In this document: positions 25,843-35,398 of the stretch, in pieces | Layout of the letters: each line of letters opens with the position of its first letter | Position numbering within the stretch: the first letter of the stretch is position 1 | DNA from: Paramoeba atlantica | Lineage: Eukaryota; Discosea | Reading direction: 5' to 3' | DNA: 55,264 nt | NCBI GenBank assembly: GCA_977017575.1 | Contig: CDRNVI010000082.1 | Span: forward strand, 1 to 55,264 | Program-made: the position numbers and the translations under genes | The notes under the pieces: model-generated | Database searches by the model: none | Seen by the model: only the letters and a program-made list of their open reading frames with translations | Told to the model about the DNA's origin: nothing

Positions 25843-26448
25843 ATGTCGCAGGATTCCATAGATAAAACACTTCATATCCTCCCGTTTGGCGTACCGCACA
25901 ATTTTCGTTGTGGAGAGTCTTCTGTTTTTCATGAATTATTTCCTACCGTACCGACTCCTGCTACATCTACGTCCGTCGCGAATACGAATTCCATGTCCGG
26001 CAATTCTCTCGAAACAATTTTTCGTGGACGCTCCTTGAAAGGTTCCATTATCCGCACGAAGAACAACTTTCCCAACTTAAAGAAAGAGTCGGTCGAACAA
26101 GACGTCAACACAAGAAACCCAACAAATTCCAGTGAGACATCTGAGAGTGCAGCTCTGAAAGACGTCAACATCACTACGAACGCAGGTTTCTACCTCGCAG
26201 AGGAAATAAAAGATGGCACCACCTTTCGAATACCATTTGTTTCCCGCGTTACGGAGGATCAGAAAAAGAAATGTTCTGATACTGAACAAGAAAAAAGCAC
26301 CTCAGAAACTGATTCACAACCTCTCACCGAGTTTTCTAATGTAATTTTATGGGATCACGATCGTGTACCATCAACTGATGCGCAACGGTTCGTAATGTCT
26401 GTAAATACATGGGGCGCGATGGCACGTATTATTCACGGGAAAGAATAA
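25843..26448 (+). CDS. RNASEH2C: Ribonuclease H2 subunit C
   Basis: 201 residues. The family landmarks occur in order: LHILPFGVPHNF (human LLPCEV at the same place), FRGRSLKGSIIRT (~62-74; human FRGRCLRGEEV), a polar linker, the strand TNAGFYLAEE (human GYVMVTEE), and a C-terminal block FSNVILWDHDRVPSTDAQRF with MARIIHG (human FSRFTLWGLETIPGPDAKV...AAAIHA). RNase H2 nicks single ribonucleotides in DNA and RNA:DNA hybrids; subunit C is non-catalytic and binds subunit B. The linker is longer than usual. The call rests on motif order recalled from the family, not on a search, but the FRGR and WD/PxxDA blocks are distinctive. Confidence 0.8.
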   Translation: MSQDSIDKTLHILPFGVPHNFRCGESSVFHELFPTVPTPATSTSVANTNSMSGNSLETIFRGRSLKGSIIRTKNNFPNLKKESVEQDVNTRNPTNSSETSESAALKDVNITTNAGFYLAEEIKDGTTFRIPFVSRVTEDQKKKCSDTEQEKSTSETDSQPLTEFSNVILWDHDRVPSTDAQRFVMSVNTWGAMARIIHGKE

Positions 26449-26632
26449 GTCATCCTGCACCTTTCTTCATTTTTTTATCTTTGAGTGTCAAATTTGTGAC
26501 TCAAAAAAATAAGTTCTTGTTTTCAGGGTTTTTTATGCCTTTTTACTATATTTCTTTTTTAATTGCCAAAAGGCATATTTTATTGGTCAAGCAATTTGAA
26601 ATATGCAGAGGTAGCACTCTTCTTCCCCACCA

Positions 26633-28306
26633 ATGCTTTGGATAGTCATAGCATTTCTCCCGCTCTTTTTCTTTCTACTTGGAGTTCTTCGTCTTACTTT
26701 CTGGTGGTATACCCTCTTTCAACGTTCTTCAGACAAACCGGACAACATCGAACTCAAAAACAAACCCAACCGTATTAAACAAAAATCTCCCTCATCCGAT
26801 GCCACTATTCAAGAATCCTCTCCTCTCTGGGTGGGCATTTTCCACCCCCATGCTCATGCCGGAGGAGGAGGCGAACGCGTACTTTGGGTCCTTTTACACT
26901 CGTTATTACACGCTACACAGCTAGATAACACGTGGCTCTATTCCTGTCTTCCTGTTTTTGATCCCACACGTCCGCTTTTCATTGCACTCTACGTCAGTTC
27001 GGAGATCCCTTCTCTTCATCTTTTACTGGAAACCGTTCGCCAGCAGTTTGACATCCATATTCCTCTAGATAACGCAACCCAAAGGCTTAAATTGATCGCT
27101 CTTCCCAATGTTCATGAAATCGACCCCTCGCGGTACCCTTCCCTCACCCTACTCCGTCAAGCCCTCGGTTCGGTTCGTCTCGTCGCTCGCGGACTCCAGG
27201 AATTCGTCCCCGAACTTTTTCTAGACACCACGGGGGTTCCTTTTGCCTATCCCCTGGTGCATTCGTTCGGGTGTCGGATTCTTGCCTATGTCCACTACCC
27301 CACCCTGTCCCACGATATGATGGACAAAATTACAAAAACAAGTGCAAATTACAATCACGCTCCTTTTATTGCCCACTCAACTTTCCTTACGTTTCTGAAA
27401 AAAGTGTATTACCGTTTTTTGATGCGTCTTTACTTGTTTTGTGGAAATTGTGTCACCCTTGTCCTTGTGAATTCACATTGGACAAAAAACCACATGGTTG
27501 AAATGTGGAAAAGAGACCCTTCGAGGGTACATCTGATCTATCCACCTACCCCGATCGAACCGTTGGTGAAGCTTTCTCTAATCGATACTCACGAAAACGC
27601 TTCTTTGCTTCAAAAGAATTCAAATTCGTTGTCTTGTCTCTCGCCCTCCTCCTCACGTGGCCGTGTGACCCGAAACAAACGAAATGCTTTTCAAATCCTC
27701 TCGGTGGGTCAATTTCGTCCAGAAAAAAATCATGCACTTCAGCTCCGTATTCTCTCGGGACTGATTCCTCAATTTCCTCATCTGAAATTAATTCTTCTTG
27801 GTGGGACTCGAAATGAGTTGGATAGGAAACGGGTGCAGGATTTACAGGAAATCGCTCGTTTGCTGAAAATCGAGGCCCATGTCGAATGGGATTTAAATGT
27901 CCATTTTTCACAGCTTTTGTTTCGTCTACAGACCAGTGCGATTGGGCTGCACACCATGGTCGAGGAACATTTCGGAATTAGCCTCGTGGAGTACATGGCT
28001 GCTGGATGTGTGGTTGTCGCCCATGACAGCGGGGGTCCGAGAAGTGATATTGTAAAACCCTGTAGTCGGATTATGAGGAGAGATTTGGATCATGCGGAAA
28101 AAAGGAGAAGGGAAGAAGAAATAACGCAGTCGGTGGGGTTTTTGGCAAAAACAGAGGAGGATTATGTAGAAACGTTGACGCACGTGTTGAAGTTAACGCC
28201 TGGGGAACAGCTTCAAATACGGATAAACGCGAGAGAGGCGTGTCAGCGTTTCTCGCAAGGCGAATTTGCGAAAAGTCTACACTCGTTGGTAAATGTGGAA
28301 AGGTAA
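26633..28306 (+). CDS. ALG11: ALG11, GDP-Man:Man3GlcNAc2-PP-dolichol alpha-1,2-mannosyltransferase
   Basis: 557 residues. N-terminal membrane anchor (~3-28, VIAFLPLFFFLLGVLRLTFW). GT4 glycosyltransferase: WVGIFHPHAHAGGGGERVLW (~62-81), VHSFGCRILAYVHYPTLSHD, VLVNSHWTKNH, ILSVGQFRPEKNH (donor-domain start), LILLGGTRNE, and the C-terminal EEHFGISLVEYMAAGCVVVA with the E-x7-E signature, then SGGPRSDIV. It adds the fourth and fifth mannoses to the dolichol-linked N-glycan precursor on the cytosolic face of the ER. Complete and close to usual length. A short Ser/Arg-rich stretch (~335-345) precedes the donor domain. Confidence 0.95.
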   Translation: MLWIVIAFLPLFFFLLGVLRLTFWWYTLFQRSSDKPDNIELKNKPNRIKQKSPSSDATIQESSPLWVGIFHPHAHAGGGGERVLWVLLHSLLHATQLDNTWLYSCLPVFDPTRPLFIALYVSSEIPSLHLLLETVRQQFDIHIPLDNATQRLKLIALPNVHEIDPSRYPSLTLLRQALGSVRLVARGLQEFVPELFLDTTGVPFAYPLVHSFGCRILAYVHYPTLSHDMMDKITKTSANYNHAPFIAHSTFLTFLKKVYYRFLMRLYLFCGNCVTLVLVNSHWTKNHMVEMWKRDPSRVHLIYPPTPIEPLVKLSLIDTHENASLLQKNSNSLSCLSPSSSRGRVTRNKRNAFQILSVGQFRPEKNHALQLRILSGLIPQFPHLKLILLGGTRNELDRKRVQDLQEIARLLKIEAHVEWDLNVHFSQLLFRLQTSAIGLHTMVEEHFGISLVEYMAAGCVVVAHDSGGPRSDIVKPCSRIMRRDLDHAEKRRREEEITQSVGFLAKTEEDYVETLTHVLKLTPGEQLQIRINAREACQRFSQGEFAKSLHSLVNVER

Positions 28307-28468
28307 CACAGTTAAAGTTTTTGCTTTTATCCATACTGAAGAGAAAGATTAGTTTTGGCAAAATCTTCTGGTTGTGAAATGAATCAATCTTTCCCCTGAC
28401 TGTGCTATTTCCACGAGCTCACCTCAAAACGATGTTTACCAACATTACGTATGCGTCTATTATCGACA

Positions 28469-29180
28469 TTGCGGTGGTTGTATAACTACCGCTCTACCCT
28501 CGATTATTGCGAACAAAGTGAACAAAAAAAGTGAAAATATAAAGAGGAACACAGTAATATAATAGAAGAAAAATATAAAAGGGGGCCCCGGTGGTCCAAA
28601 ACTGAAAAAAAAAATCAAAAAAATGGGGGGTCTAGGGGGGGTCCAGGGGGGGGGCATACGTCGTTTTTTGAAATTTTTAAAATCTTGATTTTCGAGATCG
28701 AGCGCAAGGAAGTGGTAGAGTAGGCCGCAGCGATGACTCTCCACCCCCCCACCTGGGGGTACCCCCCCCCCTGGTAAGCGCGGGAGGGGTCTGACAAGGT
28801 CAAAATTTCCGAAATTTTTGGGATGACCAAAAAAAAAAGAAATTGACCCAAAAAAAGTAAAAATATTATTTTTCCAAAATCGACTCCTAGAACGTATTCG
28901 GAGGGTTTGGGACCTCAGCTACCATTCTACGATGTTTTTGTCGACAGATTCGACTCCTGCCACTACTGCTAAGGCATCCAAAACGGCTCAAATTCGGTGT
29001 GAAATTTTGCAATTTTTGCCGAAAAATCGAGCTTTTGCACCCCAAAAAGTAGATTATTCATGATCATTTGGAGATTTTTTTTAGGCTCTTCGTCAAACGC
29101 GGCGGTAATTTTCAACGCGAAGCGCGCAGCATGAGTCACTTCTACGTTGAAAACAACCACCGCGTTTAACGAAGAGCCTA
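28469..29180 (-). repeat. Hairpin-capped element HCE-A, nearly complete copy
   Basis: Read from the cap (29085-29180) towards lower positions: 115-bp palindrome; ~270-bp A/T-rich body; G-rich core with GGGGGTACCCCC and TACTCTACCACTTCC (about 28700-28790); G-run segment (28620-28655); and a ~105-bp tail unit ending in the small hairpin GCGGTGGTTGTATAACTACC (28469-28495). This copy shows the full order of parts in one place and defines the element at ~712 bp. No target-site duplication is evident. It lies between ALG11 and the R-SNARE gene without damaging either. Confidence 0.8.
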
Positions 29181-29355
29181 ATGCTTAATCTTCTTCCTGA
29201 TAAACTCCGCTATATCCCTGTATGAAATCTTGTAGCTCAAACATCAAATGATAAAACCAATGTTATTCTATGAACTCGAATCTTCGATGAATTCATACAT
29301 GTATATTCTGTATCTCAAGCACGAAGGTTTGGTCATGTAATATTTTACTCACCTC

Positions 29356-30111
29356 ATGCCTTCTCCTGTTATTGCGGCTTCCCTACTTCGTCTCCCTGAC
29401 AGCCTACCGCTATGCTCATTAGACAACACACCAACGGTACAAGAGCACACATGCATCCAAGAGCTACAAAGAAGACATCCAGAACTATGGCATCCATCGA
29501 AACTGCAAGAATCTGCACCTACGTTTTGTACAGAAGAACTTTTATCGGGTGTTTTACATGCTTTGTTGGATAGTCCTCGACAACCTGTAGTTTTTATTCT
29601 CCTTTTTCGGAAAGAAATTTCACTTCCTGTGGGAAGCACTCGTGAGCTGTTGCTTCAAATGGCTGCTCATTTTTCGACTCGTTTCTCTTCTGACTCAATT
29701 CGCGAGGCGAACACTCCTTACGCCTTCGGTAGTTTTTCTGCAGATCTCAAACAGCAAACTTACAATTTTGAGTCTCGTTTAGCTCTTGGCGTCGAGAAAC
29801 GCAGTATTCCTGCAGTGGATACCATCCGATCTTCGGAGGAAACATCCATGACTTCCGGGGCACATGGAGAGGTTGCGATTAAATTGGGTGAGGTAGAATC
29901 TCTGCTACGTTCCAATTTAAACGACATGGTACTTCGCGGAGAGACGCTGGAGACAATGTCGCACTACAGCGCGGAACTTAAGGAACACAGCGCGAAGTTT
30001 CGTCACCGTGCCGTGAAGCTGAATCGTCCGAACTGGAGAGCTCGTGCCGTATCTGCACTTTCTGTTCTATTTTTCATTTTTCTCCTGTACTGGCGGTTTA
30101 TTGGTTTGTAA
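29356..30111 (+). CDS. R-SNARE (VAMP/synaptobrevin family)
   Basis: 251 residues. The C-terminal part is a SNARE motif (~177-231): LGEVESLLRSNLNDMVLRGE then TLETMSHYSAELKEHSAKFR, with Arg in VLRGE at the zero-layer position as in VAMP7 (QRGERLE). A single transmembrane helix follows (AVSALSVLFFIFLLYWRFIG) with almost no luminal tail, a tail-anchored protein. The ~125-residue N-terminal part is strand/helix mixed (VVFILLFRKEISLPVG...LLLQMAAHF) and fits a longin-like domain. It would pair with Q-SNAREs in vesicle fusion; the compartment cannot be told. Confidence 0.85.
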   Translation: MPSPVIAASLLRLPDSLPLCSLDNTPTVQEHTCIQELQRRHPELWHPSKLQESAPTFCTEELLSGVLHALLDSPRQPVVFILLFRKEISLPVGSTRELLLQMAAHFSTRFSSDSIREANTPYAFGSFSADLKQQTYNFESRLALGVEKRSIPAVDTIRSSEETSMTSGAHGEVAIKLGEVESLLRSNLNDMVLRGETLETMSHYSAELKEHSAKFRHRAVKLNRPNWRARAVSALSVLFFIFLLYWRFIGL

Positions 30112-30324
30112 TCTTGTGCATAATTCTCTGATCGCAATTGAGTGGGGAAACGAATAATTTTGAGGTTCGACGAAAAGTTATCAGAATATTTACTTGTCTA
30201 AAAAAGTACCATGTTTCTTTTTTTGATCGCAAATAATAGGCACGTCCTCACCAAACTGTACAAACTCATTCTTTATCCTTATTCTAACTTCTTTTTCCCA
30301 AACCAATCACTTTCTCCCACCCCA

Positions 30325-32352
30325 ATGCAGGCTTTCCGTCGCAATTCCAACACTTTCCGCTTCATAAAAAAGCCCACAAACACCCTTTCTTATCTTCCCC
30401 TCTTTTCGTCTGCCCCACTACGACAGCTTCACACCTCCCCCCTTACCTCCGCTCGCCTACGTCACCCTCCCAGCAGCAGCAAAGAGCCTCTTTCCTCAAC
30501 GTCTCCCCCTCCTTCCAATTCCCTTGCTGCATTTTCTTCTTCCCACCCCCAAGCCTCCCCCCTCCACACCTTCCTCGACTCCTCTCGTTGTGAAAGCGCT
30601 ATCCAGGAAATCCACAGCGAAGTCTCCACCTTATGGCAAAACGTTTTACAGCCCACCGATCCTCTAGGGTTATTCACGAGCTCCATTTCATCTTCATCTT
30701 CTTCCTTATCTTCTTTTTCACCTTTTTATAAATCTTCAAATTCTTCTTTATCTTCCTCTTCTTTATCCTTAGCCTCAAAACCACAAAACCAAAATTTCGA
30801 AAACAAATTCGAAAACACAAATTCCTCCACCCCACGGCTTCCCACCGTGATGTTCCTCGGGAACCACAGTAGTGGGAAATCAACCCTAATCAACTCGGTC
30901 CTTGGGGAGGAGGTCCAGACCACAGGCGTCGCCCCCACCGATGATGGGTTTACGGTTTTGCTCAAAGGGGAGAGCGATATGGATGAGGACGGCCCCACGG
31001 CGCTGTCGAATCCGAAATACGATTTAGAGGGTTTGAGAGGGTTTGGACAAGGTTTCTTTTCCCACCTGAAAGTTAAAACACGAAAGTTGGGGCCAGGGTG
31101 CTGGCTTCCTCCAAAGGTGATGTTGATTGATACCCCGGGGATGATTGATACCCCGGATCGGGAACAGGGGAGGGAAAATGGAATGAAAATGGAGAAAACG
31201 GTAAGAAAAGGAGAAAATGAATGGTTTGCTGAGAATTCGGCGATTGTGGGGACAACACCCATCGCGTCCTCACCGATTCCACGACGTTTTGAACGTGGGT
31301 ATGATTTTCTCAGCACCGTGCGATGGTTTGCGACCCGTTGTGATTTGATTTTGCTGTTGTTTGATCCGAGTAATCCAGGAACCACCGGAGAGACACTGGA
31401 TGTGCTCAACCACAGCTTACGAGGGATGGAGCATAAATTCCTCATAGTGTTTAACAAGGTGGATGTGTTTACTAAAGTACAGGATTTGGCTCGGTGCTAC
31501 GGTGCGCTTTGTTGGAATTTGGCAAAAGTGATTGAGCGAAAAGATTTGCCTCGAATCCACACAATGTATACCCCCGGTGCAGCGCGGGAATTTCGGCAAC
31601 GAGAACCGTACCGTGAGCGGACGGGTGCTGCTCTCAGTGCTGAAAACACTTCTTCTTTTTCGCAGGAACCATTTGCGAGCGATGAGGAGAACCCCGGTTC
31701 GGATTCTCACACCCTTTTACGTGATTTTCGTCATACTCGACATGAGGTGCTTCGTGAAATACAGTACGCGCCGCTTCGTCACGTGGATCACTTAATCTCA
31801 GATTTAGATGTAGCCACCCGGCGGTTGCAAATGTCGACGGTGTTGTTAAACGCGCTTCGGAGACAGTACACACACAGTCGGATGAAAACGTATATTTTAG
31901 TTTTCTTGTTATGTTTATGGACACCGTTGCTGGGCTGGGTACTCTGGCCAGGTCTGGGATGGAGTATGTTTTTTGTAGCTCTTGGAGCTAGCAGCGTGTT
32001 GTGTAGCACCGCACTCGCGGCTTTTCTTCTCTATCGGCTGCGACAACAATTAGGAAGCCTCGCCGGTGCAAATTTGGATCGAATCTTTCGCACAGAGTTC
32101 GCGGGACGGCTGCGAAAAAGTCCGTACCCGGCAGATTGTGCGGATTTGTGGTCCGAGGTAAGGCCAAAGCTGCGGAACGCGTTAGGAGAGAATCCCGATC
32201 GCGTGCTCTCTACGATAGGTGTGGTGCCCCGATTTCGGCTCAGTGCACTAAGTGGCATCCTGCAGGACGCCATTCCTCGACTACGCAAACAAGCACATGA
32301 GTTAAAGACAACGTGTGAACGCGGGAGTCCGTCGAACGCCTTACAGGAGTAA
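30325..32352 (+). CDS. Dynamin-superfamily GTPase, EHD/sarcalumenin-like, probably mitochondrial
   Basis: 675 residues from ATG 30325. The frame is open to an ATG at 30211, but the region between is pyrimidine-rich leader with AG, and the later ATG gives a classical Arg-rich, acid-free presequence (MQAFRRNSNTFRFIKKP). G1 GNHSSGKSTL at ~179, G2-like APTDDGF, G3 DTPG at ~269, and G4 FNKVD at ~376. LARCYGALCWNLAKVI and TMYTPG resemble the EHD/sarcalumenin stretch YGALMWSLGK. Two hydrophobic segments (~520-570) suggest a membrane hairpin. A Lys/Glu-rich insertion follows G3. Likely remodels or tethers an organelle membrane using GTP; exact role unknown. Confidence 0.8.
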   Translation: MQAFRRNSNTFRFIKKPTNTLSYLPLFSSAPLRQLHTSPLTSARLRHPPSSSKEPLSSTSPPPSNSLAAFSSSHPQASPLHTFLDSSRCESAIQEIHSEVSTLWQNVLQPTDPLGLFTSSISSSSSSLSSFSPFYKSSNSSLSSSSLSLASKPQNQNFENKFENTNSSTPRLPTVMFLGNHSSGKSTLINSVLGEEVQTTGVAPTDDGFTVLLKGESDMDEDGPTALSNPKYDLEGLRGFGQGFFSHLKVKTRKLGPGCWLPPKVMLIDTPGMIDTPDREQGRENGMKMEKTVRKGENEWFAENSAIVGTTPIASSPIPRRFERGYDFLSTVRWFATRCDLILLLFDPSNPGTTGETLDVLNHSLRGMEHKFLIVFNKVDVFTKVQDLARCYGALCWNLAKVIERKDLPRIHTMYTPGAAREFRQREPYRERTGAALSAENTSSFSQEPFASDEENPGSDSHTLLRDFRHTRHEVLREIQYAPLRHVDHLISDLDVATRRLQMSTVLLNALRRQYTHSRMKTYILVFLLCLWTPLLGWVLWPGLGWSMFFVALGASSVLCSTALAAFLLYRLRQQLGSLAGANLDRIFRTEFAGRLRKSPYPADCADLWSEVRPKLRNALGENPDRVLSTIGVVPRFRLSALSGILQDAIPRLRKQAHELKTTCERGSPSNALQE

Positions 32353-32547
32353 CAGGTGACACGATTTGTAGCAACATTTTCCGTATTTTTTGTACATCAT
32401 TTTCTTCTTTTTGTATAGAAAACACGCCATTTCTCTACTCTTATCCTTTCCCTTTTCTCTCTTTTTCCCTTTTTCACCCACTCCTTCCCTCTCTACCTCT
32501 ATCTCTCTTCCTAACCCTCACCCTTCCCTTTCTCCCCACCCTCCCCC

Positions 32548-34518
32548 ATGCCTCTCCCCCACCCTCGCTTCACCCTCCGACGCCTTCACCCCCTCACCCC
32601 CTCACCTCCTTCTTCTTTTTCCCCTTTTTCTTTTTCCCCCCTTTCTCTTTTACTCTTTTCCCCTTCTTCTTCTTCGTCTTCTCTTTTCACCCAACCCACC
32701 CGTCCCGTCCACCTCCGTCCCCGCAAAGTCCGACGCGACAAAATGGAAAAAAAAGGGTGCAAAAACGACGGCGGGGCGCACATCGACGAATTTGAAAGCA
32801 CACTGTACAAAAGCGCGCGGGATGTGAAGACCGATCTCGACGCGCGTCTCTCCCCCACGGCGCCGCTCTCCCCCGCCGCGGCACAGCTCAAATTTGCCGC
32901 CATGGCCCAAACCCTCCCGGCCGCGCTCTACGCGCTTCGTATGTTCCCCTTAGTGGATGTTGTGATTTTGATCTGTCGAAACGGACTGCTGCCGGGCCGG
33001 GACACCGAGGGGGCGTTAGCCCAGTGGCTGTCCATCCCGGACCGGTTGCTCTCCGAGGAGGTGATGGAACTCCGGATGGGGGGGGAGCGCTGGGGGGTGC
33101 TGGCGGCCCTGCTGACGGAGCGGTTAAGACGGTGGGATGGACAGGGCGTGCTGCCGGTCTCAAGGACGCTACGGGCGTTTGGGATGGAGAAGAGGGGAGT
33201 GGAGGAAAAAGGAAAAGGAGGGGGTGTGGAGAGGGTGGAGGGGGGGGTGGAGGTTTCGAGGATGACGCCTTGGGGGTCGTTTTTGCGGAATGCTGTGCTT
33301 TATGTGAATACGGATCGTGCACATCGTCGGCAGTTGGCGCAGGTGATTCAAGCGATACGAAATGGGGAGGTACCGCAGGAGAATCCGCTTCCTGGGGACT
33401 TTGCGGAGCGTAGTACCCGTCTTGCTCACCTTCTGCTTTCTGCGGCGCGCGAATTTGGTGAGAACACGCTGGCGGATTTCGCGATTGATTTGCTGCGCGA
33501 GCACAGCCCGCAGATTAGCTATGCCGTGAACAAGGAGCTAATGTATGTGAATTACACCGCTCGGCGACGTTGGATGGATCAAGAGCTGCGGAACAGTGGT
33601 GAGATTCGAACCATGGCACAGCGGTTGTTGTATCGCTACGTGCCGGCGGTAGATAAGGACAGAGCGGCGGCTCGCGTAGGCAAGCGTGCGTCGTCGTCGG
33701 TTATTTCGGCTCCGGCTTCTGTATCTGTCTCGGAGAAACAACAAGCCTCTGTACCCTCCACAGCGTGTTCGTTTGATGCCGCAGAGGAGTCAGAATTGGG
33801 GGAGGAGTTGGAGGAAGCCACCAATACAAATGCAGTATATGTCCCGGATGAGTTAACCATCGGTGGTCATAGAAAATGTCTATCACAGGACATCGAAGAG
33901 AAAGAGTCTCTTCTTACAGGCAGAAATAAATCCATACAGAGTCGAGACAAGGAGATGGAGGAGGATCCGTTTCTTGTGTCCCACTTGGAGCGTTCTGCGT
34001 CTTCTGAGTACTTTAGTGCGGCGTGCGCCACAGAGAGTAGCTACCCTAGTCGTCCGATTGCTTTGGTGATGGAGCAGCAGCGCGAGCTTCAAGGTGAGGA
34101 TCTGGAAGATGTCCGCCTTGAAGATATCGCAGGTGAGTTCTCCGAAGGTACAATGCAGCAGCTCGTTGAGCGTACCCGTAGTCGCTACCGCCGAAGACGA
34201 GGAGCCCAAGATGTTTGCAGTCCTGAAGAAATTGAAGTTCAAAATCAAGATTGTCAAGGTACGAACGCAATGCCTTCTGCTGCGCATATCGCAAAATCGT
34301 TATGTGAATCCGTAGAACACGCCATGCCTCCCTCAAAATATAAGGCCAAGAAATGCAGAGCAAAAAATAATGATCGCGCTTCTTCCAAACCATCGGAAGA
34401 TTCATGTTTTAACTCTTCATTGGAGCAAAAGTCGAGTACCGCACAGCACAGTGATAAAAAATTTAACGTAAAACTTAAGGCTCGGGCTACAAGAACTCAA
34501 AAAGCCTTTCTTAAATAA
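32548..34518 (+). CDS. Hypothetical protein, 656 residues
   Basis: The N terminus is Pro/Ser/Phe-rich with Arg and no acidic residues (MPLPHPRFTLRRLHPLTPSP), possibly a mitochondrial presequence; ATG 32743 is an alternative start. Residues ~110-370 are helical: LKFAAMAQTLPAALYALRMF, VVILICRNGLLPGRDTEGAL, LLSAAREFGENTLADFAIDL. They are interrupted by a Gly/Lys/Glu purine tract (33180-33260). The C-terminal half is acidic, Ser-rich and probably disordered, ending in a basic tail. No domain recognised. It is the last + strand gene before the repeat-filled strand switch. Confidence 0.65.
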   Translation: MPLPHPRFTLRRLHPLTPSPPSSFSPFSFSPLSLLLFSPSSSSSSLFTQPTRPVHLRPRKVRRDKMEKKGCKNDGGAHIDEFESTLYKSARDVKTDLDARLSPTAPLSPAAAQLKFAAMAQTLPAALYALRMFPLVDVVILICRNGLLPGRDTEGALAQWLSIPDRLLSEEVMELRMGGERWGVLAALLTERLRRWDGQGVLPVSRTLRAFGMEKRGVEEKGKGGGVERVEGGVEVSRMTPWGSFLRNAVLYVNTDRAHRRQLAQVIQAIRNGEVPQENPLPGDFAERSTRLAHLLLSAAREFGENTLADFAIDLLREHSPQISYAVNKELMYVNYTARRRWMDQELRNSGEIRTMAQRLLYRYVPAVDKDRAAARVGKRASSSVISAPASVSVSEKQQASVPSTACSFDAAEESELGEELEEATNTNAVYVPDELTIGGHRKCLSQDIEEKESLLTGRNKSIQSRDKEMEEDPFLVSHLERSASSEYFSAACATESSYPSRPIALVMEQQRELQGEDLEDVRLEDIAGEFSEGTMQQLVERTRSRYRRRRGAQDVCSPEEIEVQNQDCQGTNAMPSAAHIAKSLCESVEHAMPPSKYKAKKCRAKNNDRASSKPSEDSCFNSSLEQKSSTAQHSDKKFNVKLKARATRTQKAFLK

Positions 34519-34865
34519 CCTAACGGGGTTTGCCATTCGAACAATGGGGTTCCACTTGTGATTGAAACTCTGCATTCAATGTAAACTAGTATTATGTTTC
34601 GTTCCGTTTTTTTTATTCCGGAAGCACTTATTATTCCGAAAACATACTTACGATTCCGTTTTTTTATTTCACCTTTCGGATTTTGTATGAAAAATTATCT
34701 CTGCCAATGGAGGGGGTGCAGATAGTACTTGGGGATCACTGCCTAACGGTAGCAACCAATGGTGACCGCTGACGACCGATGGCGAACGCTGTAGGTATTT
34801 TTTTGAGGCTCGAATGATCGACCAATAACAACCCCGTGAAAAAATTTACTAAACCCGGTTACAGT
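34519..34865. other. Intergenic after last + strand gene
   Basis: 347 A/T-rich bases with recurring TTCCGTTTTTTTATT and ATTATTCCG motifs (34606-34680). No gene. It may be the end of the + strand transcription unit; nothing in the sequence proves it. Confidence 0.35.
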
Positions 34866-35060
34866 GTGCGCCCAGTTGGTAAAGTCCCAAAAAACGGTTT
34901 TCCCAAATGGTAAAGCTTTTTTTAGTACCGTATACCCCCCCCAGTAAGAGAATGGGTTTTGATTCGAAATGGCCAAATTTCTCTTACTGGGGGGTACAGT
35001 GCGCCCAGTTAGTAAAGTCCCAAAAAGCAGTTTTCCCAAATAGTAAAGTTTTTTTTAGTA
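34866..35060 (+). repeat. 60-bp direct repeat pair separated by a minimal MITE
   Basis: GTGCGCCCAGTTGGTAAAGT and the following ~40 bases at 34866-34925 recur at 34999-35060 with few changes. Between them sits the 72-bp sequence 34927-34998 that has MITE D ends and almost nothing else. Confidence 0.7.
34927..34998. mobile_element. Minimal MITE D (ends only)
   Basis: Begins ACCGTATACCCCCCCCAGTA and ends TTACTGGGGGGTACA, with ~35 bases between: an internally deleted relative of the 285-bp copies at 1630 and 35106. Confidence 0.7.
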
Positions 35061-35105
35061 GTTACCTTTTTTTAGAGTTTTTCTCTTTTTCGAGGATTTT
35101 CGTCT

Positions 35106-35398
35106 ACCGCAGACCCCCCCGTAATAGATCCCCCCAGTAACAAGTATTTGACCCTTTTTCGGCTGACCCCCAGTAACAAGGATTTGGCTCGGGAGGGTCG
35201 TTGGACGGGGGGGTGTTTGGGCGGGGTGAGGGCGATTGCGAGGGAGCGAATGGCGTGGTTGCGGGGTTGGGTGGGCTGAAAATCAACGCACTCATGAACA
35301 AAAAAGGTCCTTTCTCACCCAAAAAGCATACCCCCCCAGCAACAAGGATTTGGCCATTTTGACCCAAAATCGATTCTATTACTGGGGGGGTATACGGT
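35106..35398. mobile_element. MITE D, copy 2
   Basis: Same order as copy 1: C-run end, CAGTAACAAGTATTTGACC and CAGTAACAAGGATTTGGC, G-rich middle, ATGAACAAAAAAGG, CAGCAACAAGGATTTGGCC, and the terminal TTACTGGGGGGGTATACGGT. The left end is less well kept than the right. Confidence 0.78.
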
